Source: Microbulbifer sp. HZ11
Lineage (GTDB): Bacteria; Pseudomonadota; Gammaproteobacteria; Pseudomonadales; Cellvibrionaceae
Assembly: GCF_000708675.1 (NCBI RefSeq)
Contig: NZ_JELR01000002.1
Span: 186,001 to 250,000, forward strand
Reading direction: 5' to 3'
DNA: 64,000 nt
Shown here: positions 45,977-55,971 of the stretch, piece after piece
How the letters are laid out: each line of letters begins with the position of its first letter
Position numbering within the stretch: position 1 is the stretch's first letter
Notes under the pieces: model-generated
What the model was told of the DNA's origin: nothing
The model's input: the letters and a program-made list of their open reading frames with translations, nothing else
The model's database searches: none
Made by a program: the position numbers and the translations under genes

Positions 45977-47713
45977 ATGAATATTCGCCAGCAGCTTAAC
46001 GACATTTTCCAGACCGCCATGACCGCCGCGGGAATTCCCGCCGAGTGCACCCCGGCGGTGGCGCCGGCCAAGAAGGCGGGCTTTGGTGACTACCAGGCCA
46101 ATGGCGCCATGGCAGCGGCCAAAAAAGTGGGCAGTAATCCCCGCGAGCTGGCAGCCAAAATCATCGAGAACCTGGGTGAACAGCCCATGATCGAAAAAGT
46201 GGAAGTGGCCGGTCCCGGCTTTATCAACATCCACCTGAGTGAATCCTGGCTGGCCGGCACCCTCGCCGCCGCGCGCGCCGATACGCGCCTGAATATCCGT
46301 AAGGCCGTTGAACCGCAGACCGCGGTGCTGGATTACTCCCACCCCAACCTCGCCAAAGAAATGCACGTGGGCCACCTGCGCACCACCATCATTGGCGATG
46401 CCCTCGCCCGCCTGCTGGAGTTCCAGGGGCACACGGTGATCCGCCAAAACCATATGGGCGACTGGGGTACCCAGTTCGGCATGCTGCTGGCACATCTGGC
46501 GGACAAAATGGAAAACCAGGACGCCGAGGTGGCCCTAAAGGACCTGGAGGTCTTCTACCGTGAGGCCAAGGTCCGCTTCGACGAGGAAGAAGGCTTTGCT
46601 GATCGCGCCCGCGAATATGTGGTGAAACTGCAAGGCGGCGATGCGGACTGCCTGAAGCTGTGGCAGCGCTTTATCGACATCTCCATCAGCCACGCCGAAG
46701 AGATCTACGAAAAGCTGGGCGTTACCCTGCAACGCAAAGACGTCTACGCCGAAAGTCAGTACAACGACGACCTGCCGGTACTGGTGAAAGACCTGATCGA
46801 GCGCGGTATCGCCGTGGAAGACCAGGGGGCCATCGTCGCCTTCCTACCAGAAATGGCCGACAAGGAAGGCAATCCCAGCGTGGTGATCATCCAGAAGAAA
46901 GGCGGCGGCTATCTTTATGCCACAACCGACCTGGCCGCCATCCGCTACCGCGCCAATGTCCTGAAAGCAGACCGCATACTATACGTGGTGGACGCGCGCC
47001 AGACCCTGCATCTGCAGCAGGCCTTCACCGTAGCGCGCAAGGCCGGCTACATCGCCGACAGTCAGACACTGGAACACTGCGCCTTTGGCACCATGATGGG
47101 CGACGACGGTAAACCGTTTAAGACACGCACCGGGGGCACGGTAAAACTGGCGGAGCTGCTGGATGAAGCCGTTGAACGCGCCACTGCACTGGTGGCGGAA
47201 AAGAACCCGGAGCTGAGTGCAGAAGAGCAGGCAGAGATCGGTCGAGTGGTGGGCATCGGTGCGGTGAAATACGCCGACCTCAGCAAAACCCGCACCAACG
47301 ATTACGTGTTCAACTGGGATGCCATGCTGGCGTTCGAAGGAAACACCGCGCCTTACCTGCAATACGCCTACACCCGTGTGCGCAGTATTTTCCGTCGCGC
47401 CGGCGTAGACCCGTCAGAACTGAAAGGCGATATCCTGCTGAATACCGATGCGGAACGCGCCCTGGCCATCAAGCTGAATCAGTTCGGCGAAGTACTGGAT
47501 CAGGTAGCCAAAGATACCTTCCCACATGTGCTTTGTACCTACCTGTACGAACTGGCAAGCGCCTACATGGGCTTCTACGAAGCCTGCCCGGTACTCAAAG
47601 AAGGGGTCAGTGAAGAAGAGAAGCAGAGTCGTCTGCAATTGTGCGACCTGGTAGCCCGCACCCTGTCTACTGGTCTCGACCTGTTGGGTATTGAGACCCT
47701 GGAAAAAATGTAA
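45977..47713 (+). CDS. argS: Arginyl-tRNA synthetase
   Basis: 578 aa from the ATG at 45977 ([12 protein letters not shown], matching the E. coli N-terminus); an ATG four codons upstream (45965) is possible. Class I synthetase: HIGH as HVGH at 130-133 ([17 protein letters not shown]). The KMSKS region is degenerate ([15 protein letters not shown]), as is usual in ArgRS. The N-terminal Add-1 domain ([15 protein letters not shown]) and C-terminal anticodon-binding domain ([20 protein letters not shown]) are present. It is divergent from sbcB across 170 bp. Confidence 0.97.
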   Translation: MNIRQQLNDIFQTAMTAAGIPAECTPAVAPAKKAGFGDYQANGAMAAAKKVGSNPRELAAKIIENLGEQPMIEKVEVAGPGFINIHLSESWLAGTLAAARADTRLNIRKAVEPQTAVLDYSHPNLAKEMHVGHLRTTIIGDALARLLEFQGHTVIRQNHMGDWGTQFGMLLAHLADKMENQDAEVALKDLEVFYREAKVRFDEEEGFADRAREYVVKLQGGDADCLKLWQRFIDISISHAEEIYEKLGVTLQRKDVYAESQYNDDLPVLVKDLIERGIAVEDQGAIVAFLPEMADKEGNPSVVIIQKKGGGYLYATTDLAAIRYRANVLKADRILYVVDARQTLHLQQAFTVARKAGYIADSQTLEHCAFGTMMGDDGKPFKTRTGGTVKLAELLDEAVERATALVAEKNPELSAEEQAEIGRVVGIGAVKYADLSKTRTNDYVFNWDAMLAFEGNTAPYLQYAYTRVRSIFRRAGVDPSELKGDILLNTDAERALAIKLNQFGEVLDQVAKDTFPHVLCTYLYELASAYMGFYEACPVLKEGVSEEEKQSRLQLCDLVARTLSTGLDLLGIETLEKM

Positions 47714-47725
47714 CGCAAATAGTTG

Positions 47726-47983
47726 TCAGGCGCTTTCCCGGGAAAGTGCCTGCTGCAGTACCTGCTGGGCGCTGGCAAGATCTGCATCGTGGATCAGCCA
47801 GAGCTCAGATTGCCAATCCAGATTGCCCTGTCCGCTCCCTTCCTTTCCTACACCGTCTCCACCCTCGATGGCTGGCTCCACCCGGGTTTGTTGCGTCAGT
47901 ACCGGGTAACCGGCAGATTGCAGAAGATTGCGCAGATAGCTGCTGAGAAGCTGGTCGTCGGTGGTGTAGATTTTGCTCGCCAT
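47726..47983 (-). CDS. DUF2007-like small protein
   Basis: 85 aa. It starts ASKIYTTDDQLLSSYLRNLLQSAGYPVL and ends with SELWLIHDADLASAQQVLQQAL, the layout of DUF2007 (putative signal-transducing, ferredoxin-like fold). The central VEPAIEGGDGVGKEGSGQGN is a Gly-rich loop. It is convergent with argS, with only 12 nt between stop codons. The role is unknown. Confidence 0.8.
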   Translation of the reverse strand: MASKIYTTDDQLLSSYLRNLLQSAGYPVLTQQTRVEPAIEGGDGVGKEGSGQGNLDWQSELWLIHDADLASAQQVLQQALSRESA

Positions 47984-48218
47984 AGTGCGGACTGGTTAAC
48001 CTTGCTGACCCTGGGTTCCGGGCTTGTGGCTCGGTGTCAGATCGAACATCAGTTGTGAAAAAATATTCCGCCGTTCCAGCACTCTGGGGGTACATCCGCG
48101 TGGAAAAACGGATCGGGATAAATTAAAGATAGACCAACCGGACAAACAGCGCCTGTCTATAGCGAAAGAAATTCGCGGCAATAGCGGCGCATATTGGCGA
48201 GGCGCGTCTGAAAATCCA

Positions 48219-49967
48219 TCAGCGATTTTTCGATGAGCCAACCAACTCCAGCGGCCGCACCACACTGGCACATACCGCTTCACTGCCTTCAGTTGCATAC
48301 ACCGGCAATGTCTCGGTGTACAACTGGTATTTGTTTTTACCGTGTCGCTTGGCGTGGTACATGGCCATGTCCGCTTTCTGCAATATTCCCTCCAGGGTTT
48401 CTTCGTGGCCGTCGACCGCAACCACGCCCACGCTCATGGTAACAGTGACCAGTTTGTCGGCGATTTTTACCGGTTGCGCGACGGTATTCAGAAGCTTTTC
48501 AGCCAGAACACCATGGGCCTCCGCGCCTTTTACCCCACGCACGAACACACAGAATTCGTCACCACTCAATCGTGCAACAATGTCACCACACCGCATAACA
48601 CTAAGCAGGCGCCGCGCGATGACACACAGCAGCTCATCCCCTCGCTGGTGCCCCAGGGTGTCATTGACCTGCTTGAAATCATCCAGGTCGATAAAAAACA
48701 GAAAGCTCTGCTCCTGTACATTCTCGGGCTGATGACGGGCGAGTTGCAGATGAAACTCCAACTGTTCCAGCAGGCTGAAACGATTCGCCAGCCCCGTCAG
48801 GCTGTCGTGCATGGCAATCTGTTCCAGCTGGGCCGTCTTGCGCGACACCATCTCATGCATATCCTGCAGCTGGTTGCAGACGGTAAGGCCGGTATTATCG
48901 AGAACATCCAACTCATCGCACTTTTCCGGATTTTTTTGTACCGGACGGATCAATTGACGCGCATCGTCAAAGCGGCCATTGGTCAGCAGAGGCAATGCCT
49001 GAGCCAGTCGCCGAAGTCGCACGATTGGCCCCCATAGCGTCCCCGCTACTGCTGCACTGAAAATCAGTGCGCCGAGCACGGAAAACAATAACAACAGCTG
49101 TACCGAATCATCGATGTGTTCCACCTGACCGGATACATCTTCGATAAATACAAATCGTGCACCATGTTCGTCCACACCCACATTCATGGTGCGAATATCA
49201 AATTGTCGATTGTCCAGTTCGTACAGTCGCGCGTGCTGGTGCAGCTCGTCCAGCGCCGCCACTTCACCGGCAACCCGGTTCAGCAAAGGCAACATTCGCT
49301 CACGGGAGGTCAGCGACAGAATTTCCCGCCGCCAACTGGCAAGATATTTTCCATTTTCCCCGGTGATATGAAGGGAGCGCTCCGCCGACAGAATGCCGAT
49401 ATCAGAGCCAGTCATTTCGCGAAAGCGTTGCAGCTGTTTTGCCAGGGGACGCTCAATCTGCAGAACGTAGTCCCCACCGCGGGCGCGCATGGGTACCGAC
49501 AGGCTTTGTACACAGCCTGGTTCGCACGCCACCTGCTCCAGTGGCTGACCACCCATCAGCACCTGCGCCACTTTCTCGGCACTCAATTGACTGTATGGCG
49601 CACCCCAGCTCAATACCGGTTTGCTGTCGGCATCGTAGATTTTTAACGAGTGAAGATCCCAACTCTGCTGAAGCAGCTCCCACTGCCGGTCCATCGCCTT
49701 GCGCAGTTCATCCCGTGATGAAATATGCCCACGGGGATTGAGGGCAATCAACTCTGCCAAACGGGCCATCTCAAGACGGGACTGCTGCAACAGGCCTGCT
49801 ACCTGAAACTGAAAGTTGAGGTGCCGGTGTTCGCGATTTTTGGTCAGCAGAGACTGCAGGCTGCCGTTGCCCAGCAGGATAAAAAACAGGCACATCGCCA
49901 CGACCAGCAATGCGGAAAGCAGACAGGCTTTAAAGCGCAGAGTGTTGACGTTTGCCGAAGGCAACAC
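48219..49967 (-). CDS. Membrane sensor diguanylate cyclase-like protein (SGDEF)
   Basis: 582 aa from a GTG at 49967 with AAGGGG upstream; a TTG 27 codons earlier is less likely. TM helix (LLSALLVVAMCLFFILLG), a periplasmic sensor domain of roughly 240 residues, a second TM helix (LLLLFSVLGALIFSAAVAGTLW), a HAMP-like linker and a C-terminal GGDEF domain beginning HDSLTGLANRFSLLEQL. The signature is SGDEF (VARLSGDEFCVFVRG, about residue 470) instead of GGDEF, while FFIDLDDFKQVNDTLGHQRGDELL and the metal-site residues look intact. It may make c-di-GMP in response to a periplasmic signal; activity with a Ser at position 1 is plausible but unproven. Confidence 0.88.
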   Translation of the reverse strand: MLPSANVNTLRFKACLLSALLVVAMCLFFILLGNGSLQSLLTKNREHRHLNFQFQVAGLLQQSRLEMARLAELIALNPRGHISSRDELRKAMDRQWELLQQSWDLHSLKIYDADSKPVLSWGAPYSQLSAEKVAQVLMGGQPLEQVACEPGCVQSLSVPMRARGGDYVLQIERPLAKQLQRFREMTGSDIGILSAERSLHITGENGKYLASWRREILSLTSRERMLPLLNRVAGEVAALDELHQHARLYELDNRQFDIRTMNVGVDEHGARFVFIEDVSGQVEHIDDSVQLLLLFSVLGALIFSAAVAGTLWGPIVRLRRLAQALPLLTNGRFDDARQLIRPVQKNPEKCDELDVLDNTGLTVCNQLQDMHEMVSRKTAQLEQIAMHDSLTGLANRFSLLEQLEFHLQLARHQPENVQEQSFLFFIDLDDFKQVNDTLGHQRGDELLCVIARRLLSVMRCGDIVARLSGDEFCVFVRGVKGAEAHGVLAEKLLNTVAQPVKIADKLVTVTMSVGVVAVDGHEETLEGILQKADMAMYHAKRHGKNKYQLYTETLPVYATEGSEAVCASVVRPLELVGSSKNR

Positions 49968-50459
49968 GATAGATCCCCTTATTCCCTGGGTCGTTGGCTG
50001 TACGCGACTCCTGCGACAGCTTCTTATCAATCTTTGAGTATGGCGCAATTCTCCAGACCGGCTGGTGGGGCTACTGCGCCTGCAGACAAAAATAGCGCCA
50101 CATTGCCAAAAACAGGATTTATGTCACAAATCTGACCCGCTCCCAGCATAACTTTGACCAGATAGTTCACCAATTGCCCACACACACTGCGGTTGCTAAG
50201 ATGCGCGCCTTCTGGCGACCGGTATTACCCCACCGCGCGTGCACGTCTCACCGACGCAGCGGTGCCGGTAACTGGGCATGTTCACTCTGCCACACCATTA
50301 TTACCGAATGCCGAACTCGGAAACCGTTGGTCACTGACCCGCGTGCCCCGTGAACTTGGACGGATCCGCTTTCCCGATCCACTTTGCTACTTTTGAGCGT
50401 TCGCGTTTCCCGGCAAGCCGTCGGCAAACGCCGTCAGCGTTTACAGGAATCCAACCACC
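49968..50459. other. Divergent GGDEF / gcvP intergenic region
   Basis: 492 bases. A promoter-like pair for gcvP lies at 50175-50203, leaving a leader of about 250 nt before the gcvP ATG. I looked for glycine-riboswitch core motifs and found none. No gene is visible. Confidence 0.5.
50175..50203 (+). promoter_or_regulatory. Candidate gcvP promoter
   Basis: TTGCCC (50175-50180), 17-bp spacer, TAAGAT (50198-50203), followed by GCGCGCC. It would give a 5' leader of about 250 nt. Confidence 0.45.
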
Positions 50460-53351
50460 ATGACCCAGCCTTCCCTCAAGCAGTTGGAACAGCACGACGC
50501 CTTTATCCGCCGCCATATCGGCCCGGACGCCGCGCAGACCCAGGCCATGCTCGACACCCTCGGCGTCGCTACCCTGGATGAACTGATTGCAAAGACCGTG
50601 CCCGCCGCCATCCGCAAGTCCGATGATCTTGCCCTGGCCGACGCGGTAGACGAGCAGGAAGCGCTCGCGGAACTGAAAGCCCTGGCCAAACGCAACAAGA
50701 TCTTCCGCACCTATATCGGTATGGGCTATCACGACACCATCACCCCCAACGTGATCCTGCGCAATGTGCTGGAAAACCCGGGTTGGTACACCGCCTATAC
50801 CCCCTACCAGCCGGAAATCGCTCAGGGTCGCCTGGAAGGCCTACTGAACTTCCAGCAGATGATCATGGACCTCACCGGCATGGAACTGGCCAATGCCTCC
50901 ATGCTGGACGAAGGCACCGCCGCCGCTGAAGCCATGGCCATGTGCAAACGCCAGGCAAAGCGCAACAAATCCAATGTCTTCTTTGTGGACGCAGACTGCC
51001 ATCCGCAGACGATCGCCGTGGTACAGACCCGTGCCGAACACTTCGGGTTTGAAGTGGTTGTCGGCAACCCGGAAACCGAGCTGCCAGAAGAACTGTTCGG
51101 TGCCCTGTTCCAGTACCCGGGCTCCACCGGTGTGCTGCGGGATCTGACCGACCTGATCGCCAAGGTGCACGAAGCCAACGCGCTGGTCACCGTCGCCGCA
51201 GATCTGATGAGCCTGGTGGCCCTGAAAGCGCCGGGCACCATGGGCGCAGATGTGGTGGTCGGCTGCAACCAGCGCTTCGGTATCCCCATGGGTTACGGCG
51301 GTCCGCACGCCGGCTTCTTCGCCTTCCGTGAAGCCTACAAACGCTCCGCCCCCGGCCGTATCATCGGCGTATCCGTAGACAGTAAAGGCAAGCGTGCCCT
51401 GCGTATGGCCATGCAGACTCGCGAGCAACATATCCGCCGCGAAAAGGCCAACTCCAACATCTGTACCTCTCAGGTATTGCTGGCGGTGATGAGCGCTTTC
51501 TACGCGATCTACCACGGCCCCGAAGGCCTCAAAACCATCGCCGCGCGCATCCAGCGCCTCACCGATATTCTCGCCGCCGGCCTGACAGAAAAGGGCCTGA
51601 GCCTGACCCACGACAGCTGGTTCGATACCCTCACCGTTGCCGTGGGCGACAAGCAGTCTGAAATTTTTGATCGCGCTATCGCGGCAGAAATCAACCTGCG
51701 CAAAGTGGGCAGCGATGCTCTCGGCATCAGCCTGAACGAAACCACCAAGCTGGCGGACGTCTCCGAACTGTTGAACATCTTCGCCGGCACCGACCACGGT
51801 CTGGATCTGGAGAAGATCGACAGCGAACTCTCCGCCAAGGGTGTTGCCGGCGTACCGGCCAACCTGCAGCGCGACACCGACTTTATGACCCACCCGGTGT
51901 TCAACACGCATCATTCCGAAACCGAAATGCTGCGTTACCTGAAGACCCTGGAGTCCAAGGACATCGCCCTGAACCACAGCATGATTCCGCTGGGCTCCTG
52001 CACCATGAAGCTGAACGCCACCGCGGAAATGATCCCGGTGACCTGGCCAGAATTTGGCAAGCTGCATCCGTTCGCCCCCGCCGACCAGGCCGAAGGCTAC
52101 CGCGAGATGTTCAAACAACTGGAAGCCATGCTGGCGGAATGTACGGGTTACGACGCCGTAAGCCTGCAGCCGAACGCTGGCTCCCAGGGTGAATACGCGG
52201 GCCTGGTCGCGATCAAGAAATATCTGGAAGCAAAAGGCGAAGGCCAGCGGGATATCTGCCTGATCCCCGCCTCTGCCCACGGTACCAACCCAGCATCGGC
52301 CATGATGGTAAGCATGAAGGTGGTAGTGGTTGCCTGTGACAACAAGGGCAACGTGGACGTGACCGACCTGAAAGCGAAGATCGAGGAGCACGGCGACCGT
52401 ATCGCCGCGCTGATGGTCACTTACCCATCCACCCACGGTGTGTTCGAGGAAGGTATTCGCGAGATCTGCGAGCTGGTCCACAACGCCGGTGGCCAGGTGT
52501 ACATCGACGGCGCCAACATGAATGCCCTGATCGGTGTCGCGGCTCCTGGCAAGTTCGGTGGTGACGTATCTCACCTGAACCTGCACAAGACCTTCTGTAT
52601 CCCCCACGGTGGCGGCGGCCCCGGCATGGGTCCGATCGCCGTTGGCGAGCACCTGAAGCCCTACCTGGCCGGCCACCCGGTGACCGAAGTACCGGGCAAC
52701 GATCCGGTCAACGGTACTATTTCCGCAGCCCCCTGGGGTTCCGCCAGCATTCTGCCGATCAGCTGGATGTATATCCGCATGATGGGTAAACAGGGTATGA
52801 AACTGGCCACCGAGACCGCGATCCTGAACGCCAACTATGTGGCCAAGAAACTGAGTGAGCACTACCCGCTGCTGTACAAAGGCAGCAACGGTTTTGTCGC
52901 CCACGAGTGTCTGATCGACCTGCGCCCGTTAAAAGAAACCAGCGGAATCACCGAAGAAGACATTGCCAAGCGCCTGATGGACTTCGGTTTCCACGCGCCT
53001 ACCATGTCCTTCCCGGTAGCGGGCACCCTGATGATCGAGCCCACCGAGTCCGAAGCCCAGGAAGAGCTGGACCGCTTCGTGGAAGCCATGGCAACTATCC
53101 GCCAGGAAGCGGAAGACGTGGCCAACGGAAAATACTCTGCAGAGGACAACCCCCTGCACAACGCGCCACACACCCAAGACGACGTGATGAGCGACGAGTG
53201 GACTCACCCCTACAGTCGCGAAGTCGCCGGCCGCCCCGCCCCGTGGTTGAAGCACCACAAGGTCTGGCCCGCGTCCAACCGTATCGACAATGTGTACGGG
53301 GACCGCAACCTGATCTGTTCCTGCCCGCCAGTCGAGAGCTATATGGACTGA
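50460..53351 (+). CDS. gcvP: Glycine dehydrogenase (decarboxylating), P-protein
   Basis: 963 aa, the fused homodimer form. It decarboxylates glycine with PLP and passes the aminomethyl group to GcvH lipoate. The PLP Lys is K710 in [21 protein letters not shown]. The N-terminal half begins [17 protein letters not shown] and contains the characteristic [23 protein letters not shown]. gcvT and gcvH are not adjacent in this window. AGGA lies 11 nt before the ATG. A strong terminator follows. Confidence 0.97.
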   Translation: MTQPSLKQLEQHDAFIRRHIGPDAAQTQAMLDTLGVATLDELIAKTVPAAIRKSDDLALADAVDEQEALAELKALAKRNKIFRTYIGMGYHDTITPNVILRNVLENPGWYTAYTPYQPEIAQGRLEGLLNFQQMIMDLTGMELANASMLDEGTAAAEAMAMCKRQAKRNKSNVFFVDADCHPQTIAVVQTRAEHFGFEVVVGNPETELPEELFGALFQYPGSTGVLRDLTDLIAKVHEANALVTVAADLMSLVALKAPGTMGADVVVGCNQRFGIPMGYGGPHAGFFAFREAYKRSAPGRIIGVSVDSKGKRALRMAMQTREQHIRREKANSNICTSQVLLAVMSAFYAIYHGPEGLKTIAARIQRLTDILAAGLTEKGLSLTHDSWFDTLTVAVGDKQSEIFDRAIAAEINLRKVGSDALGISLNETTKLADVSELLNIFAGTDHGLDLEKIDSELSAKGVAGVPANLQRDTDFMTHPVFNTHHSETEMLRYLKTLESKDIALNHSMIPLGSCTMKLNATAEMIPVTWPEFGKLHPFAPADQAEGYREMFKQLEAMLAECTGYDAVSLQPNAGSQGEYAGLVAIKKYLEAKGEGQRDICLIPASAHGTNPASAMMVSMKVVVVACDNKGNVDVTDLKAKIEEHGDRIAALMVTYPSTHGVFEEGIREICELVHNAGGQVYIDGANMNALIGVAAPGKFGGDVSHLNLHKTFCIPHGGGGPGMGPIAVGEHLKPYLAGHPVTEVPGNDPVNGTISAAPWGSASILPISWMYIRMMGKQGMKLATETAILNANYVAKKLSEHYPLLYKGSNGFVAHECLIDLRPLKETSGITEEDIAKRLMDFGFHAPTMSFPVAGTLMIEPTESEAQEELDRFVEAMATIRQEAEDVANGKYSAEDNPLHNAPHTQDDVMSDEWTHPYSREVAGRPAPWLKHHKVWPASNRIDNVYGDRNLICSCPPVESYMD

Positions 53352-53369
53352 GTCCGGGACGACAGACAC

Positions 53370-53402
53370 AAAAAAGCCGGAGCAATGCTCCGGCTTTTTT
53401 GT
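53370..53402 (+). terminator. Terminator after gcvP
   Basis: GCCGGAGC (53376-53383) and GCTCCGGC (53387-53394) form the stem, flanked by A5 and T6. It is 20-50 nt past the stop codon and is shared with the convergent MHYT gene ending at 53429. Confidence 0.92.
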
Positions 53403-53428
53403 TTGCGCCTACAAATAGCGCAAAATAA

Positions 53429-54163
53429 TCATGCGGGGACTAACTGACGATTCCGGTACCAGTGATTTACCCGCAAAGCCAGAGCGATAATGCCGAGACT
53501 AATCGCCACCGTAGCACCACTTACGTACTCACTGCTGAGCGCCCCCAGAAAACCGGATTCCGGAACGGTGTCGGTGTGCTGGTAGCTGGCCGCTGCCATC
53601 CCCGTGTAATGCATGCCGCACACCGCAATCCCCATCACCAGTGCACTGCCAAATTTTTGCCACGAACCATGCAGATGGAACGCCATCCACAGTGCCGCAA
53701 ATGACGCCGCCACCGCGATAAGTACGGAAATAATCAGAATATTCAGATCATACTCGATTTCCGCCGGCATCAGCATGGCGTCCATCCCCATGTAGTGCAT
53801 ACCAGCCACCGCGGCCCCCATAAAAACAGAGGTCGGCATCAGCTTTTCCAGGGTAAAGCGCCGTGCGCCGAGAATCGCGAGGCCTGCGGTACAGGCGGCT
53901 ACCGCAATGACGATTGAGAGCAGGGTTTTAAACACGTCGTAAGACATGGGCATATGCGACTCGAGCGCCAGCATACCCACAAAATGCATGGACCAGATGG
54001 CGCCCCCGCCCATCGCCAGACCGGCAAAAGCGATAGCCCGCCAGCGGTCGGCCTTGAGGATCGCCTCGCGGATGCCGGTAACCAGCTGTAGCGCTGCAAA
54101 CGATCCCAAAACGGAAATTGCGTAAGAAAGAACAACCAGTGGCAGGCTGTACTGATCAAGCAT
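53429..54163 (-). CDS. Stand-alone MHYT-domain membrane protein 1
   Basis: 244 aa, about seven transmembrane helices and nothing else. The MHYT repeats are visible as WSMHFVGMLAL, MHYMGMDAMLMPAEIEYD and MHYTGMAAASY, with Met/His residues near the outer face of the helices. MHYT domains have been proposed to bind copper and sense O2, CO or NO; elsewhere they are usually joined to GGDEF/EAL or other output domains, which are missing here. AGGGAG precedes the ATG. It is a paralogue of the next gene, which is upstream in the same orientation. Confidence 0.88.
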   Translation of the reverse strand: MLDQYSLPLVVLSYAISVLGSFAALQLVTGIREAILKADRWRAIAFAGLAMGGGAIWSMHFVGMLALESHMPMSYDVFKTLLSIVIAVAACTAGLAILGARRFTLEKLMPTSVFMGAAVAGMHYMGMDAMLMPAEIEYDLNILIISVLIAVAASFAALWMAFHLHGSWQKFGSALVMGIAVCGMHYTGMAAASYQHTDTVPESGFLGALSSEYVSGATVAISLGIIALALRVNHWYRNRQLVPA

Positions 54164-54309
54164 TAAGTTTTCTCCCTAAAAATTTAGTGCCGAGGCGAAA
54201 AGCCGCGGATTATAGGGAGAGCAAAATGTGACCGTCGGGCCTTAACAGTTCTTTACGCTAAACTGGTCGACCAGATGAACGGAATGCCAATATGGAGATT
54301 TTAACGCCA

Positions 54310-54332
54310 AAGCCGGAGCATGGCTCCGGCTA
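54310..54332 (-). terminator. Hairpin after the second MHYT gene
   Basis: AGCCGGAGC (54311-54319) is inverted at 54323-54331. The minus-strand tail is TTTGG, so it is weak. The stem is nearly the same as that of the gcvP terminator. Confidence 0.5.
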
Positions 54333-54356
54333 TCTAGGTTGGGAGGCTAGCGACTG

Positions 54357-55094
54357 TCAGATAGCGAGCTCTTCTCGCTGGCGACGGCGGTGGCTGCCAA
54401 TGGCCAGGGTCAGCACCAACGAAGTGGTCACAACCAGGAAGATGCTGATACCCAGGTATTCACCACCCAATGAGCCTGCGAACCACGCCTCATTGACAAT
54501 ATTGGTGTGCTCATAGCGCGCGGCCGCCATACCGGTGTAGTGCATGCCGCAAACGGCCACGCCCATCAGCAGGGAACTACCGATCATCTGCAATTTCCCA
54601 CGCATATGAAATGCCATCCACAAAGCGGCACAGGATGCGATTACACCAATAATTACCGAGATAATCAGAATGTTCAGGTTATAGGAAACTTCCATGGGCA
54701 TAATCATTGCCGCCATCCCCATATAATGCATACCGGCTACACCGCAACCCATAAAGATCCCGGCGGGCAAAAGCTTGTCAAAGCTGAATAACCCAATACC
54801 CGCGATACCAAGACCAACAGAGCAAGCGGCCATTGCAATAAACGCGGACAGTACGGTCAGAAATACGTCGTATGTCACCGACATCCCCATGTCATAAGCC
54901 AACATGGCGATAAAGTGCATCGTCCAAATAGCGCCACCGCCCATTGCGGCACCCGCTTTGATAATCGCCTTTTTCTTTTCAGCCTCATCCCGCGCAGCCG
55001 GAATTGCCACCGCCAGCTGTAACGCAGTAAATGAGCCTAATACTGCAACCAAAAATGAAAGCCCTACGAGCACTGGATTATATTCTGCGACCAT
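54357..55094 (-). CDS. Stand-alone MHYT-domain membrane protein 2
   Basis: 245 aa, same seven-helix layout as the neighbour at 53429 and clearly related along its length (SFLVAVLGSFTALQLAVAIPAARDEAEKK / GGGAIWTMHFIAMLAYDMGMSVTYDVFL / MHYMGMAAMIMPMEVSYNLNILIISVII / MHYTGMAAARYEH). The C-terminus ends in a basic tail (GSHRRRQREELAI). No output domain is present, so a signalling partner would have to be encoded elsewhere; alternatively it acts as a transporter or copper protein. The tandem pair suggests duplication. Confidence 0.88.
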   Translation of the reverse strand: MVAEYNPVLVGLSFLVAVLGSFTALQLAVAIPAARDEAEKKKAIIKAGAAMGGGAIWTMHFIAMLAYDMGMSVTYDVFLTVLSAFIAMAACSVGLGIAGIGLFSFDKLLPAGIFMGCGVAGMHYMGMAAMIMPMEVSYNLNILIISVIIGVIASCAALWMAFHMRGKLQMIGSSLLMGVAVCGMHYTGMAAARYEHTNIVNEAWFAGSLGGEYLGISIFLVVTTSLVLTLAIGSHRRRQREELAI

Positions 55095-55161
55095 TTCCCT
55101 TCCCCATCTTAGGATTTATTTTTCAATCGAAAACGTAACGAACAACCCTGTTAAAAACCGG

Positions 55162-55971
55162 TCAATCAACCACCTCAAACACACACTCAGAGGCGCCCTC
55201 ACTCCGACACTGCACTTCCCGGACAACCACCCGACTGCTCGCTCCCGATTCATGCAGCAGCCCCTGCAGGAAACCACAGAAAAAGTCACCATTGCGGCAA
55301 TGTGATCCCGGAAGACAGAATGGATTGTTTTTCACGTGCACCGCAAAATCGTGCGTTTCCGCGGGCAGTAAGGCACGCAGAGCCGGTTGCGCAATCTGGC
55401 GCAGCGCACTTTTTAGATCCAGTTGGCCGCCCAGAGCGTAATCCCGCTTGTATACCCAGGCTCCAACACGTACCCCGATAAACTTCAGGCTGGGGCCCCA
55501 TTGCGCGTCGCTGACCTGCTGCTGTAGCTCCAGCAGTTGTGGGAAAATTTTCGGGTAGCTTTTTGCAAGCTTGGGTAACACCGGCTCAACGATGCTGATA
55601 TCCGGTGTGGAAGCCGCAGGTTTTTTACGAGGTGTCGCCGCTGCCTGCGCCGCCCTTGGTGTAGCCGCAGGTGCCCTGCGCGCCGTGGCACTGTGGCCCT
55701 GTTGTACACCCGGGCTAGTTACAGGGTTTGCCTGCACGGAAGGCGAGTGGTCAGCCTCGAAACCGGTGACCAGAGGATGGGAACTCAACTGGTCTTCCAG
55801 TTCGAGCAGCCGGCCCTTGTCTCCACTCAGTTTTAACCACAATTGCACACCAGTGGGGGTCGACATCATGCGCTGACGATGTAAGGTAAAACCGCACGCA
55901 ATAACAACACTCCCCATTTCCCGCAATAAGCCATCTTTGATGTCAGAAAATACGGTTACTTCAATATCCAT
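55162..55971 (-). CDS. ACT-like / V4R-like two-domain protein
   Basis: 269 aa, soluble. Residues 1-78 look like an ACT-type regulatory domain (DIEVTVFSDIKDGLLREMGSVV ... VQLWLKLSGDKGRLLELEDQL). An Ala/Pro-rich linker (79-125) joins it to a C-terminal domain of about 145 residues that resembles V4R (4-vinyl-reductase/XylR-type sensor). That domain contains five Cys (219, 225, 232, 255, 263) and the end motif REVQCRSEGASECVFEV, typical of V4R. The domain may bind a small hydrophobic ligand or a metal; both assignments are by motif. It sits 67 nt upstream of the MHYT pair in the same direction and could be their regulatory partner. Confidence 0.7.
   Translation of the reverse strand: MDIEVTVFSDIKDGLLREMGSVVIACGFTLHRQRMMSTPTGVQLWLKLSGDKGRLLELEDQLSSHPLVTGFEADHSPSVQANPVTSPGVQQGHSATARRAPAATPRAAQAAATPRKKPAASTPDISIVEPVLPKLAKSYPKIFPQLLELQQQVSDAQWGPSLKFIGVRVGAWVYKRDYALGGQLDLKSALRQIAQPALRALLPAETHDFAVHVKNNPFCLPGSHCRNGDFFCGFLQGLLHESGASSRVVVREVQCRSEGASECVFEVVD

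Noticed and set aside
50290-50335. 5S rRNA-like string ATGCCGAACTC upstream of gcvP
   Set aside because: The match is about 11-14 bases only, without the pairing arms of 5S rRNA. A match this short is expected by chance in a window of this size.
50204-50459. Glycine riboswitch ahead of gcvP
   Set aside because: I looked for the conserved GAGAG and CCGAAGG-type core and tandem aptamer layout and found neither.
50841-52904. 687-codon minus-strand frame within gcvP
   Set aside because: Antisense shadow of gcvP; no domain is recognisable.
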